Both the position numbers and the translations under genes were made by a program. This document shows positions 1-6,107 of a DNA stretch of 9,254 bases, in pieces. The notes beneath the pieces were generated by a model, which was given only the letters and a program-made list of their open reading frames with translations, was not told the origin of the DNA and searched no databases. The stretch lies in assembly GCA_030602665.1 (NCBI GenBank), contig JAUVZE010000032.1, positions 1-9,254 on the forward strand, written 5' to 3'. How positions within the stretch are numbered: the stretch's first letter is position 1; every line of letters begins with the position of its first letter. Origin of the DNA: Dehalococcoidia bacterium. Its GTDB lineage: Bacteria > Chloroflexota > Dehalococcoidia > Dehalococcoidales > JAUVZE01.

Positions 1-342
1 AGGGTCGGAGTGGTAGCAGTGGATGATGGGCAACTGCCTATCTGCCTCCATCTGAGACTGGATGCTACACCAAGCCCAAGAATTATCCATGACACAGTCG
101 AAATCTTGCAATCTACCCTTGTACTTCATGTAGGCGGCATCATCGGACTCACGGAGGCCGATAGGGATAATCTCTATCCCCTCGCCAAGGTCGCTCCCCT
201 CTGGGCAAACAACGCTCACCTGATGGCCTAGCCTGTGCATCTCCATTGCCCATATACTCACAAGGTGTTCGAGTCCGCCATAACCTATCAGGCCAGTTTT
301 GCTCAGTTGGTACATAGGTGTGCTTATCAGAAGCACCTTCAT
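1..342 (-). CDS. GT4-type glycosyltransferase, N-terminal part (cut by left window edge)
   Basis: The 114 visible codons begin MKVLLISTPMYQLSKTGLIG and continue with YGGLEHLVSIWAMEMHRLGH, then QVSVVCPEGS. A first beta strand followed by a glycine-rich loop with GGLE, then a helix and 'RLGHQVSVVCP', is the classic N-terminal Rossmann half of family-4 (GT-B fold) glycosyltransferases, which transfer a sugar from a nucleotide-sugar donor. The C-terminal donor-binding half is outside the window, so substrate is unknown. The start ATG (342-340) has a good ribosome site (AAAGGAG, 8 nt spacing) and overlaps the stop of the preceding open frame by ATGA, implying translational coupling. It lies last in the visible glgC-galT operon, so a role in glucan or other polysaccharide synthesis is inferred. 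It could be a glycogen-synthase-like enzyme, but that cannot be decided from this fragment. Confidence 0.85.
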   Translation of the reverse strand, partial: MKVLLISTPMYQLSKTGLIGYGGLEHLVSIWAMEMHRLGHQVSVVCPEGSDLGEGIEIIPIGLRESDDAAYMKYKGRLQDFDCVMDNSWAWCSIQSQMEADRQLPIIHCYHSDP

Positions 343-515
343 TTCTTCTTCTCCTTTGCCTTATGCTCTATTCCGAAAGCCCCCAAGCTCACGGAGTGTC
401 TTATTCGCTTAAGAAAGTCTTCTGGCACGTCCAGATACCTGTAGGGGTAATATGCTACGATTCTTCTACTACTTATACCAACATCCTTTAGGAAACCAAT
501 GGCTTCCCTTAAAGA
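339..515 (-). pseudogene. 58-codon open frame lacking a standard start; likely 5'-truncated gene remnant
   Basis: Reading leftwards from 515 there is an open frame containing AIGFLKDVGISSRRIVAYYP and YLDVPEDFLKRIRHSV, ending in a Lys-rich tail (KAKEKKK) at a TGA (341-339) that shares ATGA with the glycosyltransferase start. An in-frame TAA lies at 518-516. No ATG or TTG occurs before the late GTG at 428; the only early candidate is a rare ATT at 500, which has an AAGGGA five bases upstream. The composition looks like real protein rather than noise, and the tight overlap with the next gene is typical of a functional operon member. I infer a gene that lost its 5' part, or one with a non-standard start. 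The helix/strand pattern weakly recalls the C-terminus of MvhD-type hydrogenase iron-sulfur subunits, but this is only a guess. Confidence 0.45.
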
Positions 516-567
516 TTACCTAGGCAGGACACTCCAAATAGAGCTGTCAGGTTTTAGTTACGAATAG

Positions 568-1608
568 TCAGGCTTTTTGCTTAAGAGTGGGGCATTCACC
601 CTCAGGGAGGGAGTAGGCTACCTGTTTCATCAGGCTCGCTGTCTCTTCTGGCAGCGCGGTACTGATATAGATACCTGAGCCCATTTCAAACCCGGCAATG
701 AGATTTAGCCTCGGTACTATCCTGATATGCCAGTGGTAATAGGGGTTCTCTTCATCCTCGGTAATGGTGGTATTAACCATATAGTTGAAGGCAGGATTAT
801 CAAGCCCCCGGTATAGGCAGAGGAGGGTATCCTTTAGCACCCTAGCCAGCTCAGCAAGATGTTCATCTGGAAACAGGCCGAAGGAGGCATAATGCCTTTT
901 GGGAATAATCCAGGTTTCCCAGGGTGCGCGTGAGGCATAAGGATGGAGGACAACAAACTCTTTGGTCTGGGCAACGATTCTTTCTCCCTTCTCTAGCTCC
1001 TCAGCGAGCAAATCGCAGTAAAGGCACTTGCCGACGTCAGCATAGTAACGCACGGCGACATCAAGTCTTCGATGATAGTAAGGAGCAAGGACAGGTGTGG
1101 CGACCAGCTGCGAGTGAGGATGTATCAAAGATGTCCCCGATGCCTGACCATGATTCTTGAAAATAGTAATGAACTTGAGTTGCCAATTTTTCTTCAAGGT
1201 GTTGTATCTTTCCTGGTAGGCTATTAGCACCTTTTGTACTTGCTCATATGACATCAACGCCGTGGGCGTATTATGAGAGGGAGTTTCTATGATTACCTCA
1301 TGCGCCCCAATGCCGTCCATTTTGCGGAAAATGCGTCCACCCTCCCTGCGGGTAATATCCCCATCAGGCATTAGCGCAGCGAACCGATTGGGTATTACTC
1401 TCACCTCCCAGGCTTGACCTGATAGGGGGAGCCGGAAGACTTCAGGAGGTGTCTGGCTTTCGTTACCCGGACAGAAAGGACAGGACCCATCCCAATCAGG
1501 TAACCTATCGGCACGCCTTGGTTTCGGCGCCTGCTGAGGACGCTTGGCTCTCTCCGGAGCTATTATTACCCATTCTCTGGTTGTTGGGTCTTGTCTTAGT
1601 TCTGACAT
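568..1608 (-). CDS. galT: Galactose-1-phosphate uridylyltransferase (GalT family)
   Basis: This 346-residue protein has the usual length of class I GalT (HIT superfamily). GalT moves UMP from UDP-glucose to galactose-1-phosphate through a covalent UMP-histidine. The N-terminus (RQDPTTREWVIIAPERAKRP) is typical of the family. The zinc site is intact: C43 and C46 in CPFC, H112 in ETPSHNTP and H163. The catalytic signature is LIHPHSQ, with H165 as the nucleophile equivalent to E. coli His166. H292 and H294 in YYHWHIRIVPRL match the second metal site. It follows glgC by 30 bp, so the two are probably co-transcribed. The ribosome site is weak (AAGAGA). No galK or galE is visible. Given its position beside glgC, a relaxed or different nucleotide specificity (such as an ADP-glucose phosphorylase-like activity known in related proteins) remains possible. 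Confidence 0.93.
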   Translation of the reverse strand: MSELRQDPTTREWVIIAPERAKRPQQAPKPRRADRLPDWDGSCPFCPGNESQTPPEVFRLPLSGQAWEVRVIPNRFAALMPDGDITRREGGRIFRKMDGIGAHEVIIETPSHNTPTALMSYEQVQKVLIAYQERYNTLKKNWQLKFITIFKNHGQASGTSLIHPHSQLVATPVLAPYYHRRLDVAVRYYADVGKCLYCDLLAEELEKGERIVAQTKEFVVLHPYASRAPWETWIIPKRHYASFGLFPDEHLAELARVLKDTLLCLYRGLDNPAFNYMVNTTITEDEENPYYHWHIRIVPRLNLIAGFEMGSGIYISTALPEETASLMKQVAYSLPEGECPTLKQKA

Positions 1609-1638
1609 GCTGTCTCTTGCTATCTAACTTACCGTGGG

Positions 1639-2934
1639 CTATGCTTTTCGGGCAACACCTCTCCGCTTTGGCCTAATTGTCTCCCCACTCTGGATTTCAG
1701 GGCCAGGGAAGTCGTCCTCCGTAACCCCATAGTAGGTGATACAATTACGGCCCATCTTAACCCCAGAGGGAACCTTAGCCCTCTTACCAACAAGGGTAAT
1801 CCCGGTATTCGCCACTTTGGGTTCCCTGCGGTTAATCTGGAAATTATCGCCACAGCCAAGGTGACAGCCAGCTCCGACTACTACTTCCTTGTCCAGGATT
1901 GAATAGTCAACAATACTATGTGGCCCAACGACACTGTCAGACAAGATAATTGAGTCCTTAACTACAGCACCTTCAGCCACCTTAACTCCTGGTGAGAGGA
2001 CTGAATGCTCCACCCGCCCCTTAATGACACAGCCGGACGATATCATACTGTTAACAACTCCGGCTGTTTCAGAAAGCATAGCTGGTGGTCTCTCATCCTC
2101 TCTGGTACGGATAGGCCAATCAGCATCGAATAGGAGGGACGAGTGCGGCTCGAGCAAGTCCATATTAGCCTGCCAATAGCTGTGCACCGTGCCTACATCA
2201 CGCCAATAACCATGAAAACTGTAAGCAAAGGTTTTGTAGTTGCCCACCACTCGAGGAATGATATTTCGACCAAAATCATGTTTAGATGACCTGAGTTGGG
2301 CATCTTCCTCTAAACATCGGTGAAGTATATCCCTTTGGAAAAGGTAAACACCCATAGAGACAAGATTGCTCTCTGGCTTCTTAGTTTTTTCCTGAAAGCG
2401 GAGCACTTGCCCTTCTTCGTCCACGGTCACCGTGCCAAATCGCTGTAATTCCTCAGAAGGCATAGGAGTAGCGGCCAGGGTAACATCGGCTTGGGTCTCC
2501 TGATGAAATTTGAGCATATCAGAGTAGTCCATTCTGTAGATATGGTCACCGCTAAGGATTAGCACCAACTCAGCCCCCTGCTCGTCAATATACTGGAGGT
2601 TCTGATATACGGCGTTGGCAGTTCCCTTATACCAGTCACGGTCTTCCTCACGCGCCAAATAGGGTTGCAGTAGCCGTATTCCACTACCATCCATACGAAC
2701 TAAGCCCCAGGCGGCACCAATACCGATGTGGTCAGCAAGAGAGAGGGGTTGATACTGGGTCAGGACAGCCACATTGTAAATCCCAGAATTGACGCAGTTA
2801 CTCAGGGTAAAATCTATGATGCGGTACTTGCCAGCAAAAGGAATAGCCGGCTTGGTTCGCTCGTGGGCCAAAATACCAAGACGTTCCCCTCGGCCTCCTG
2901 CCAGAATAATAGCCAAGACATTGTCCATTACCAT
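1639..2934 (-). CDS. glgC: Glucose-1-phosphate adenylyltransferase (ADP-glucose pyrophosphorylase)
   Basis: The protein has 431 residues, the normal length. It makes ADP-glucose and pyrophosphate from ATP and glucose-1-phosphate, the committed step of bacterial glycogen synthesis, in the cytosol. The nucleotide-binding loop GGRGERL (13-19) is followed by RTKPAIPFAGKYRIIDFTLS, GTANAVYQNL (104-113), the metal/sugar site LSGDHIYRMDY (127-137), FQEKTKKP and YWRDVGTVHSYWQANMDLL. The last 130 or so residues have the hexapeptide-like pattern of the left-handed beta-helix used for oligomerisation and allostery. The start is ambiguous: ATG at 2934 has GGTGA directly against it, whereas ATG at 2928 (MDNVLAIILAGG) has the same GGTGA at a spacing of six, so 2928 is probably the true start. 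It heads the operon with galT. Confidence 0.95.
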   Translation of the reverse strand: MVMDNVLAIILAGGRGERLGILAHERTKPAIPFAGKYRIIDFTLSNCVNSGIYNVAVLTQYQPLSLADHIGIGAAWGLVRMDGSGIRLLQPYLAREEDRDWYKGTANAVYQNLQYIDEQGAELVLILSGDHIYRMDYSDMLKFHQETQADVTLAATPMPSEELQRFGTVTVDEEGQVLRFQEKTKKPESNLVSMGVYLFQRDILHRCLEEDAQLRSSKHDFGRNIIPRVVGNYKTFAYSFHGYWRDVGTVHSYWQANMDLLEPHSSLLFDADWPIRTREDERPPAMLSETAGVVNSMISSGCVIKGRVEHSVLSPGVKVAEGAVVKDSIILSDSVVGPHSIVDYSILDKEVVVGAGCHLGCGDNFQINRREPKVANTGITLVGKRAKVPSGVKMGRNCITYYGVTEDDFPGPEIQSGETIRPKRRGVARKA

Positions 2935-2962
2935 TCACCATCTACTGGCTGCTCTTCCTAAA

Positions 2963-3024
2963 TAGCGTAATCATCACGCTACAAACACAGCACAATAGCC
3001 GCACCTCTCCACCGCGCTGTGCTT
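2963..3024 (-). promoter_or_regulatory. Structured glgC 5' leader (two potential RNA hairpins)
   Basis: Between the predicted promoter and glgC, the minus-strand transcript contains AAGCACAGCGCG pairing with TGTGCTGTGTTT (12 pairs, several G-U). It is followed by TAGCGTG pairing with TACGCTA around a five-base loop (2963-2981). The second hairpin ends about 30 bases before the start codon. It does not match any riboswitch class I know. It may be simple leader structure or a control element. Confidence 0.3.
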
Positions 3025-3051
3025 ACTTCATAATTGTATTTTCCTATATTC

Positions 3052-3080
3052 ATATTAATTTGTTGCTGGTCATATGTCAA
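3052..3080 (-). promoter_or_regulatory. Sigma-70-like promoter for the glgC operon
   Basis: The minus strand carries a perfect -35 TTGACA (3080-3075), a 17-base spacer and -10 TAATAT (3057-3052, four of six consensus positions). It points at glgC about 120 bases downstream, with no other gene between. Confidence 0.6.
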
Positions 3081-3260
3081 ATATCCTCCCGACCTGGAGA
3101 GAAGATTACTTAATGGGGCCGCTGATAGGACGCCAGCAGTCGTTGTCAGGATGGAATGATGTCTGAAAAGAGTGGGAGCTGTCAATACTGGTGTACCAGA
3201 TAGTTTTTCGTCAGAATCTGTTTCCTTGAGGACTCTCAAGGTTAGCGAGTGTTCTCGGTA

Positions 3261-3398
3261 TCAAATCAGGGGAAGTGCGGGGTGAATACGGAAACTGCCA
3301 TATCTTTCCGCTATGGCTTTAGCCAAACCCTGCTCCTCTGCGGATAGGAATAAAGGGCATGAGGTGCGGTTGCTCCTACAGCAAGGGTGACGCCACGG
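3261..3398 (-). pseudogene. Short coding-like frame without start codon (possible gene remnant)
   Basis: A 45-codon open frame between a TAA (3401-3399) and a TGA (3263-3261) contains SAEEQGLAKAIAERYGSFRI followed by HPALPLI. The amphipathic helix-like composition looks more like protein than random translation. There is no ATG and no ribosome site, and its 5' end lies inside hairpin repeat copy 1. I do not recognise the family. It may be the eroded tail of a gene, or part of a longer dispersed repeat of which the hairpin is one end. Confidence 0.25.
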
Positions 3399-3421
3399 TT
3401 AATCACCACAGCGCCACCCTT
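3383..3421 (-). repeat. Hairpin repeat, copy 1 (17-bp stem, 5-base loop)
   Basis: On the minus strand the 39 bases fold into a complete 17-bp stem (13 Watson-Crick and four G-U pairs) around the loop GATTA. The 5' arm begins AAGGGTGGCGCTGTGGT. It lies about 70 bases after the stop of the C45-like lipoprotein gene. No run of T follows, so it does not look like an ordinary intrinsic terminator. The same element occurs at 4755-4789, and both copies are preceded on the transcript strand by TTGTAATTGGCAA, with a short insertion in copy 1. Confidence 0.75.
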
Positions 3422-3489
3422 TCCTTCACCGTTGCCAATTACAAAGCTAGCTTAGTGCTTTGGCTCTCAAGGCATGCCCTGCTTGGTCA

Positions 3490-4719
3490 CTACGGACTGG
3501 GAATGATATATGGTATAAAGCCGTCATCGCTTGTCCAGGTTCCGATCATTCCGCCAGGGCCAAAGGGATTCTCTTTAGGTGTATAACCATCAGGTGACAC
3601 AATATCTTCTGCCGGCTTGTAGAAGGGTTCCATAGGGTCCTCTGATTGGTACTTTAACCAAGCAGGAGGACTCTGCAGGTCAGAAGAGAAGTGTGACATC
3701 ACATATTGTACACCCAGCGGTGTCAATTGGCCAAGTTCCGTTGTATATTGGCCTGGAGTCAGTTCTGGAAGATAGAACGGGATGTATGCGCCCCACGTCA
3801 TGTTTTGGTTTAGCTGGCGGAGCTCCAGCTCCTCAGGGGGCAAGTTGCCGCCGGGCCATCCATAACTAAACCAGTATGTCAGTTCCTTCGGCTGAATAAC
3901 GCAAGTAGAACCTGGGCCACTACGAGGGTCGTCTTGGCGAGTCTGGTAGACATAAGCGAAGTAATCGAAGAAATCCTCAACGGTGAGCGGGGTTTGCACG
4001 TCCTCAAACCATTCATCACCCCTTTCGAATCTCTCACAGTAATACGGATCATCTTTATAGTCTAAACCTTTCATTTCATCAGATATGAAATGATTAGTTC
4101 GTACCACATAGCCATCATTCGTGAGCGTCTCAACATTTATTTGCTCGTAGCTGATTTCTACCAGTACCAGATTTCCTTCAGCATCACCCATAATGGCATT
4201 TCTACAGGGAAAATCACTACTCCGTGGTGTTTCTTCAAGAAGTTCAATTGCTTCATCAACATTTGCACAACCAGCCAGAAGTAGTGGGCCAATGTCAAAT
4301 CTGTCAATTCCTTCCGGGTCCGGAGTGTCTCTGACACGTACATATGCTCCAGCCCAGCCAAATCCCTTCTCGTTTATGCCGGTCCAGAAGCCCCAGATGT
4401 AAGCTTTTGTGCCAACGTACTTGTATCCATCTTCAGGCTGAATAACAAAGACCGTATGTCTAGTCGGCCACCAAGGGTTATCCATGGTTTGCCCAAAGAA
4501 AATATCACAGTGTTTCTTATTGGAAGGAATCTTGCCTTGGGACTTCTCCGACGCAGGTATGTCGGTGGTCCATGAACCTGTAGCTCCGCCCAAAGTGCAT
4601 GCAGGCACTTCCTCATCGGTTGAAGACGCACACCCAGACAGAAATGGTAGCACCAGCATCAGAGCAAGGCAAATGCTACCAAGCAACATCAATACTCTTT
4701 TAATCTTCACTTGAAACAT
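3490..4719 (-). CDS. Lipoprotein resembling C45-family Ntn acyltransferase/hydrolase
   Basis: The protein starts with a basic region (KIKR), a hydrophobic stretch and a lipobox LSGC (Cys30 from the first ATG), so it should be anchored on the outside of the membrane. The body resembles peptidase family C45/acyl-CoA:6-aminopenicillanate acyltransferase-like Ntn hydrolases: ACTLGGATGSW with candidate nucleophile Cys41, FFGQTMDNPWW, a deA-type helix ANVDEAIELLEETPR, IMGDAEGNLVLVEIS and the diagnostic VVRTNHF (205-211). These enzymes self-process and cleave or form amide bonds. The 38-residue gap between Cys41 and MDN is longer than usual, so catalytic competence is not certain. AAGGAGG abuts the ATG at 4719 but lies nine bases before an in-frame GTG at 4710 (MKIKRVLMLL), the better start. 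It lies 85 bp downstream of the pyroglutamyl-peptidase gene and is probably co-transcribed with it. Confidence 0.75.
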   Translation of the reverse strand: MFQVKIKRVLMLLGSICLALMLVLPFLSGCASSTDEEVPACTLGGATGSWTTDIPASEKSQGKIPSNKKHCDIFFGQTMDNPWWPTRHTVFVIQPEDGYKYVGTKAYIWGFWTGINEKGFGWAGAYVRVRDTPDPEGIDRFDIGPLLLAGCANVDEAIELLEETPRSSDFPCRNAIMGDAEGNLVLVEISYEQINVETLTNDGYVVRTNHFISDEMKGLDYKDDPYYCERFERGDEWFEDVQTPLTVEDFFDYFAYVYQTRQDDPRSGPGSTCVIQPKELTYWFSYGWPGGNLPPEELELRQLNQNMTWGAYIPFYLPELTPGQYTTELGQLTPLGVQYVMSHFSSDLQSPPAWLKYQSEDPMEPFYKPAEDIVSPDGYTPKENPFGPGGMIGTWTSDDGFIPYIIPSP

Positions 4720-4754
4720 CCTCCTTATAAGAATTTAGTCACCTTGCTACTCAC

Positions 4755-4789
4755 GGGTGACGCCATGACTATTAACCACAGCGCCACCC
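4755..4789 (-). repeat. Hairpin repeat, copy 2 (16-bp stem, 3-base loop)
   Basis: The minus strand folds into 16 consecutive pairs from GGGTGGCGCTGTG to CATGGCGTCACCC, extended by G-U and U-A pairs to a three-base loop. The plus strand would not pair fully because the wobble positions become A-C mismatches, so the RNA of the coding strand is the structured form. It lies 15 bases after the stop of the pyroglutamyl-peptidase gene and about 30 bases before the ribosome site of the lipoprotein gene. No T-run follows. Confidence 0.75.
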
Positions 4790-4804
4790 TTGCCAATTAC
4801 AATG

Positions 4805-5692
4805 CTATTGTACTGTGGCCCTCAGAGTCTCCTCAATGACTATCCTAATCCCGTCAGTTATGCGTTGTAGTTCCAGTGAAGGACTGAGTTCCTTCTCAAG
4901 CTCCTCATACCATTCCGGTGAATAGGGCTCAAGTTCCTGAAGGGCATTGTATCGGAATAGTGCAGCATATGGTGACCGCTGCGGGATGTGGATAAAACCA
5001 GCCATAAGCTCAGGGTCTGCCTCGGTCATCATGGCTAGATGGTAGGTCATGTAGTTACACATGTACCAGCCCGGGGTAGCCGTCGGACGATAGGGAGGTT
5101 CATCGGTATAACCTGTTTGGTGACCCAGCCGCGCTGGAATTCCAGCCTCCAGCATTGCCATGACCATTTCGTCATAGGGCAGGTTGCCTCTCACCCAGTC
5201 ATCGCCGCCTAGGAAGACCGGGTCATCAATACCGTCATAACAGACCATACCTGGTGTGCCTGGCGCCAGTGCATCACAGCCGCTCATAACATTCGAGCCG
5301 AATGGCTCCGGCCGAATGCCCTTGGCCCTCCCACTGGTTCCAAGGCCGATGATAATATCCGGGTCAAACTCAGCAATGCCGTCATCTACCGTCGGCATTA
5401 CATCATCCCATACCACCGGCACGGCAATACCATAAACCTTCCCCTTAGCGATAACCGTCCCGCTGAAGTCGCGGGCTTTAACCACCTCGCCGTCCAGTGC
5501 CATGGCTACAGCCTCGGCATTGTTAATACACCCTGGGGGTATGCCATAATACCAGCCATAGCCGGCAACCAGAACCGTGAGCGGCTTGCCTCCATCATCT
5601 GGCGCCTTGGCAAATACCGCGCCAAAGGCAAACAGACTTGATAGCACCAGCACCACTACCAGCAGTACTGCTAGACCAACTCTCTTTTTCAT
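4805..5692 (-). CDS. Secreted pyroglutamyl-peptidase I family protein (peptidase C15)
   Basis: The 295-residue protein begins MKKRVGLAVLLVVVLVLSSL and ends its signal peptide around AFGAVFAKA, so it is exported; ordinary C15 enzymes are cytosolic and about 215 residues. The body follows the C15 layout: VLVAGYGWYYG near the start of the fold, IAVPVVWDDVMPTVDDGI, DPDIIIGLGTSGRAKGIRPE with catalytic Glu129, LPYDEMVMAMLEAGIPA, WYMCNYMTYH with nucleophile Cys212, and AGFIHIPQRSP with His235. All three catalytic residues are present. The family removes N-terminal pyroglutamate from peptides. An insertion of about 15 residues lies between GIPA and the Cys motif. The ribosome site AAGGAAAG is eight bases from the ATG. 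It is first of a two-gene group with the C45-like lipoprotein, suggesting joint processing of blocked peptides or amides outside the cell. Confidence 0.85.
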   Translation of the reverse strand: MKKRVGLAVLLVVVLVLSSLFAFGAVFAKAPDDGGKPLTVLVAGYGWYYGIPPGCINNAEAVAMALDGEVVKARDFSGTVIAKGKVYGIAVPVVWDDVMPTVDDGIAEFDPDIIIGLGTSGRAKGIRPEPFGSNVMSGCDALAPGTPGMVCYDGIDDPVFLGGDDWVRGNLPYDEMVMAMLEAGIPARLGHQTGYTDEPPYRPTATPGWYMCNYMTYHLAMMTEADPELMAGFIHIPQRSPYAALFRYNALQELEPYSPEWYEELEKELSPSLELQRITDGIRIVIEETLRATVQ

Positions 5693-5749
5693 CTTTGCAT
5701 CTTTCCTTTCTTTTTATTGATTGATAACTCTCCCGCTTGTGAACTCACT

Positions 5750-5772
5750 CACTGTTTACATTGTAACCACCC
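5750..5772. promoter_or_regulatory. Operator-like palindrome TTACA-T-TGTAA
   Basis: The core TTACATTGTAA (5756-5766) is a perfect 11-bp palindrome. It sits just downstream of the promoter-like pair at 5779-5807 on the minus strand, a repressor position, and about 65 bases before the peptidase start. It shares ACATTGTAA with the palindrome at 5883-5905. Winged-helix repressors such as MarR bind sites of this size; the divergent marR gene is the obvious candidate. Confidence 0.45.
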
Positions 5773-5778
5773 CCCTTC

Positions 5779-5807
5779 ATTACAGAGATGGTTTAGTAAT
5801 TCTCCAA
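5779..5807 (-). promoter_or_regulatory. Candidate proximal promoter for the peptidase gene
   Basis: The minus strand has TTGGAG (5807-5802), a 17-base spacer and TGTAAT (5784-5779, five of six to the -10 consensus). The start point would fall next to the 5750-5772 palindrome. Confidence 0.35.
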
Positions 5808-5882
5808 AAACCTTAGCCTACCCTTCCTTCCTCTCAAGAGGTAACAATCAGCAACGATAATCGTATATGAACTACCGTAATT

Positions 5883-5911
5883 GGTGTAACACATTGTAAT
5901 ACACCTGTCAA
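5883..5911 (-). promoter_or_regulatory. Candidate distal promoter with overlapping 23-bp palindrome
   Basis: A perfect -35 TTGACA (5911-5906) is followed after 17 bases by TGT-TACACC, a poor -10 hexamer with an extended TGn. The spacer and -10 are occupied by an imperfect palindrome, GGTGTAACACA-T-TGTAATACACC (5883-5905, nine of eleven positions symmetric), centred on the same ACA-T-TGT core as the site 133 bases away. A protein bound here would block the promoter. Confidence 0.4.
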
Positions 5912-6107
5912 GCCATTTGGCGAATTTTGGGGGGAATCTACGAAAGGCTAGCGAGTTCTAACAGCACTGGCCATAGACTGTTGGTCAAGTTTTCTGCTAA
6001 AATTACTACTAGGACGGCTAATCAGACTGCTGACTCCTGGGGGATAGTTCACGGGAGCGTGATACCGAACCATGCCAGCGGTAATCAATCTCTAAAAAGG
6101 GGATGCT

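Larger units (their letters stand above)
2935..3489. other. 555-bp intergenic region: glgC leader and promoter, decayed frame, hairpin repeat copy 1
   Basis: No complete gene is supported here. From left to right it holds the glgC leader with two potential hairpins (2935-3050), the glgC promoter (3052-3080), about 180 bases in which I recognise nothing, a coding-like broken frame (3261-3398), hairpin repeat copy 1 (3383-3421), and the short trailer of the lipoprotein gene. A 261-base minus-strand frame at 2979-3239 covers the promoter and has no recognisable protein character. Confidence 0.6.
5693..6107. other. 415-bp divergent intergenic region between the peptidase gene and marR
   Basis: The left 215 bases hold two promoter-like sequences facing left, each with an ACA-T-TGT palindrome, plus small palindromes at 5830-5841 (CCTCT-CA-AGAGG) and 5854-5864 (ACGAT-A-ATCGT). 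The right 195 bases lead to marR and hold only modest hairpins, for example TCACG-GGAG-CGTGA just before 6054. A weak plus-strand promoter candidate is a TAAAAT near 5998. A 66-codon frame (5927-6127) overlaps the marR start, has no ribosome site and shows no protein character. I see no known riboswitch. Confidence 0.5.

Noticed and set aside
1..444. Plus-strand frames at the left edge
   Set aside because: They are antisense to the glycosyltransferase and the remnant frame, which have family motifs, a ribosome site and coupling.
2771..2779. Third ACATTGTAA motif
   Set aside because: It lies inside the glgC coding sequence (YNVAV) without flanking symmetry, so coincidence.
2979..3239. 86-codon minus-strand frame upstream of glgC
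   Set aside because: It covers the glgC promoter and leader, has no ribosome site and no recognisable protein character.
3359..3586. 75-codon plus-strand frame
   Set aside because: It runs antisense through the hairpin repeat and the end of the lipoprotein gene; composition follows the opposite-strand gene.
4755..4789. Hairpin as an intrinsic terminator
   Set aside because: The stem is strong, but no T-run follows either copy, and the next gene has its ribosome site only about 30 bases later.
5911..6107. Possible riboswitch in the marR leader
   Set aside because: I compared it by eye with TPP, guanidine, c-di-GMP, fluoride and ZTP motifs and found no conserved core; only short hairpins are present.
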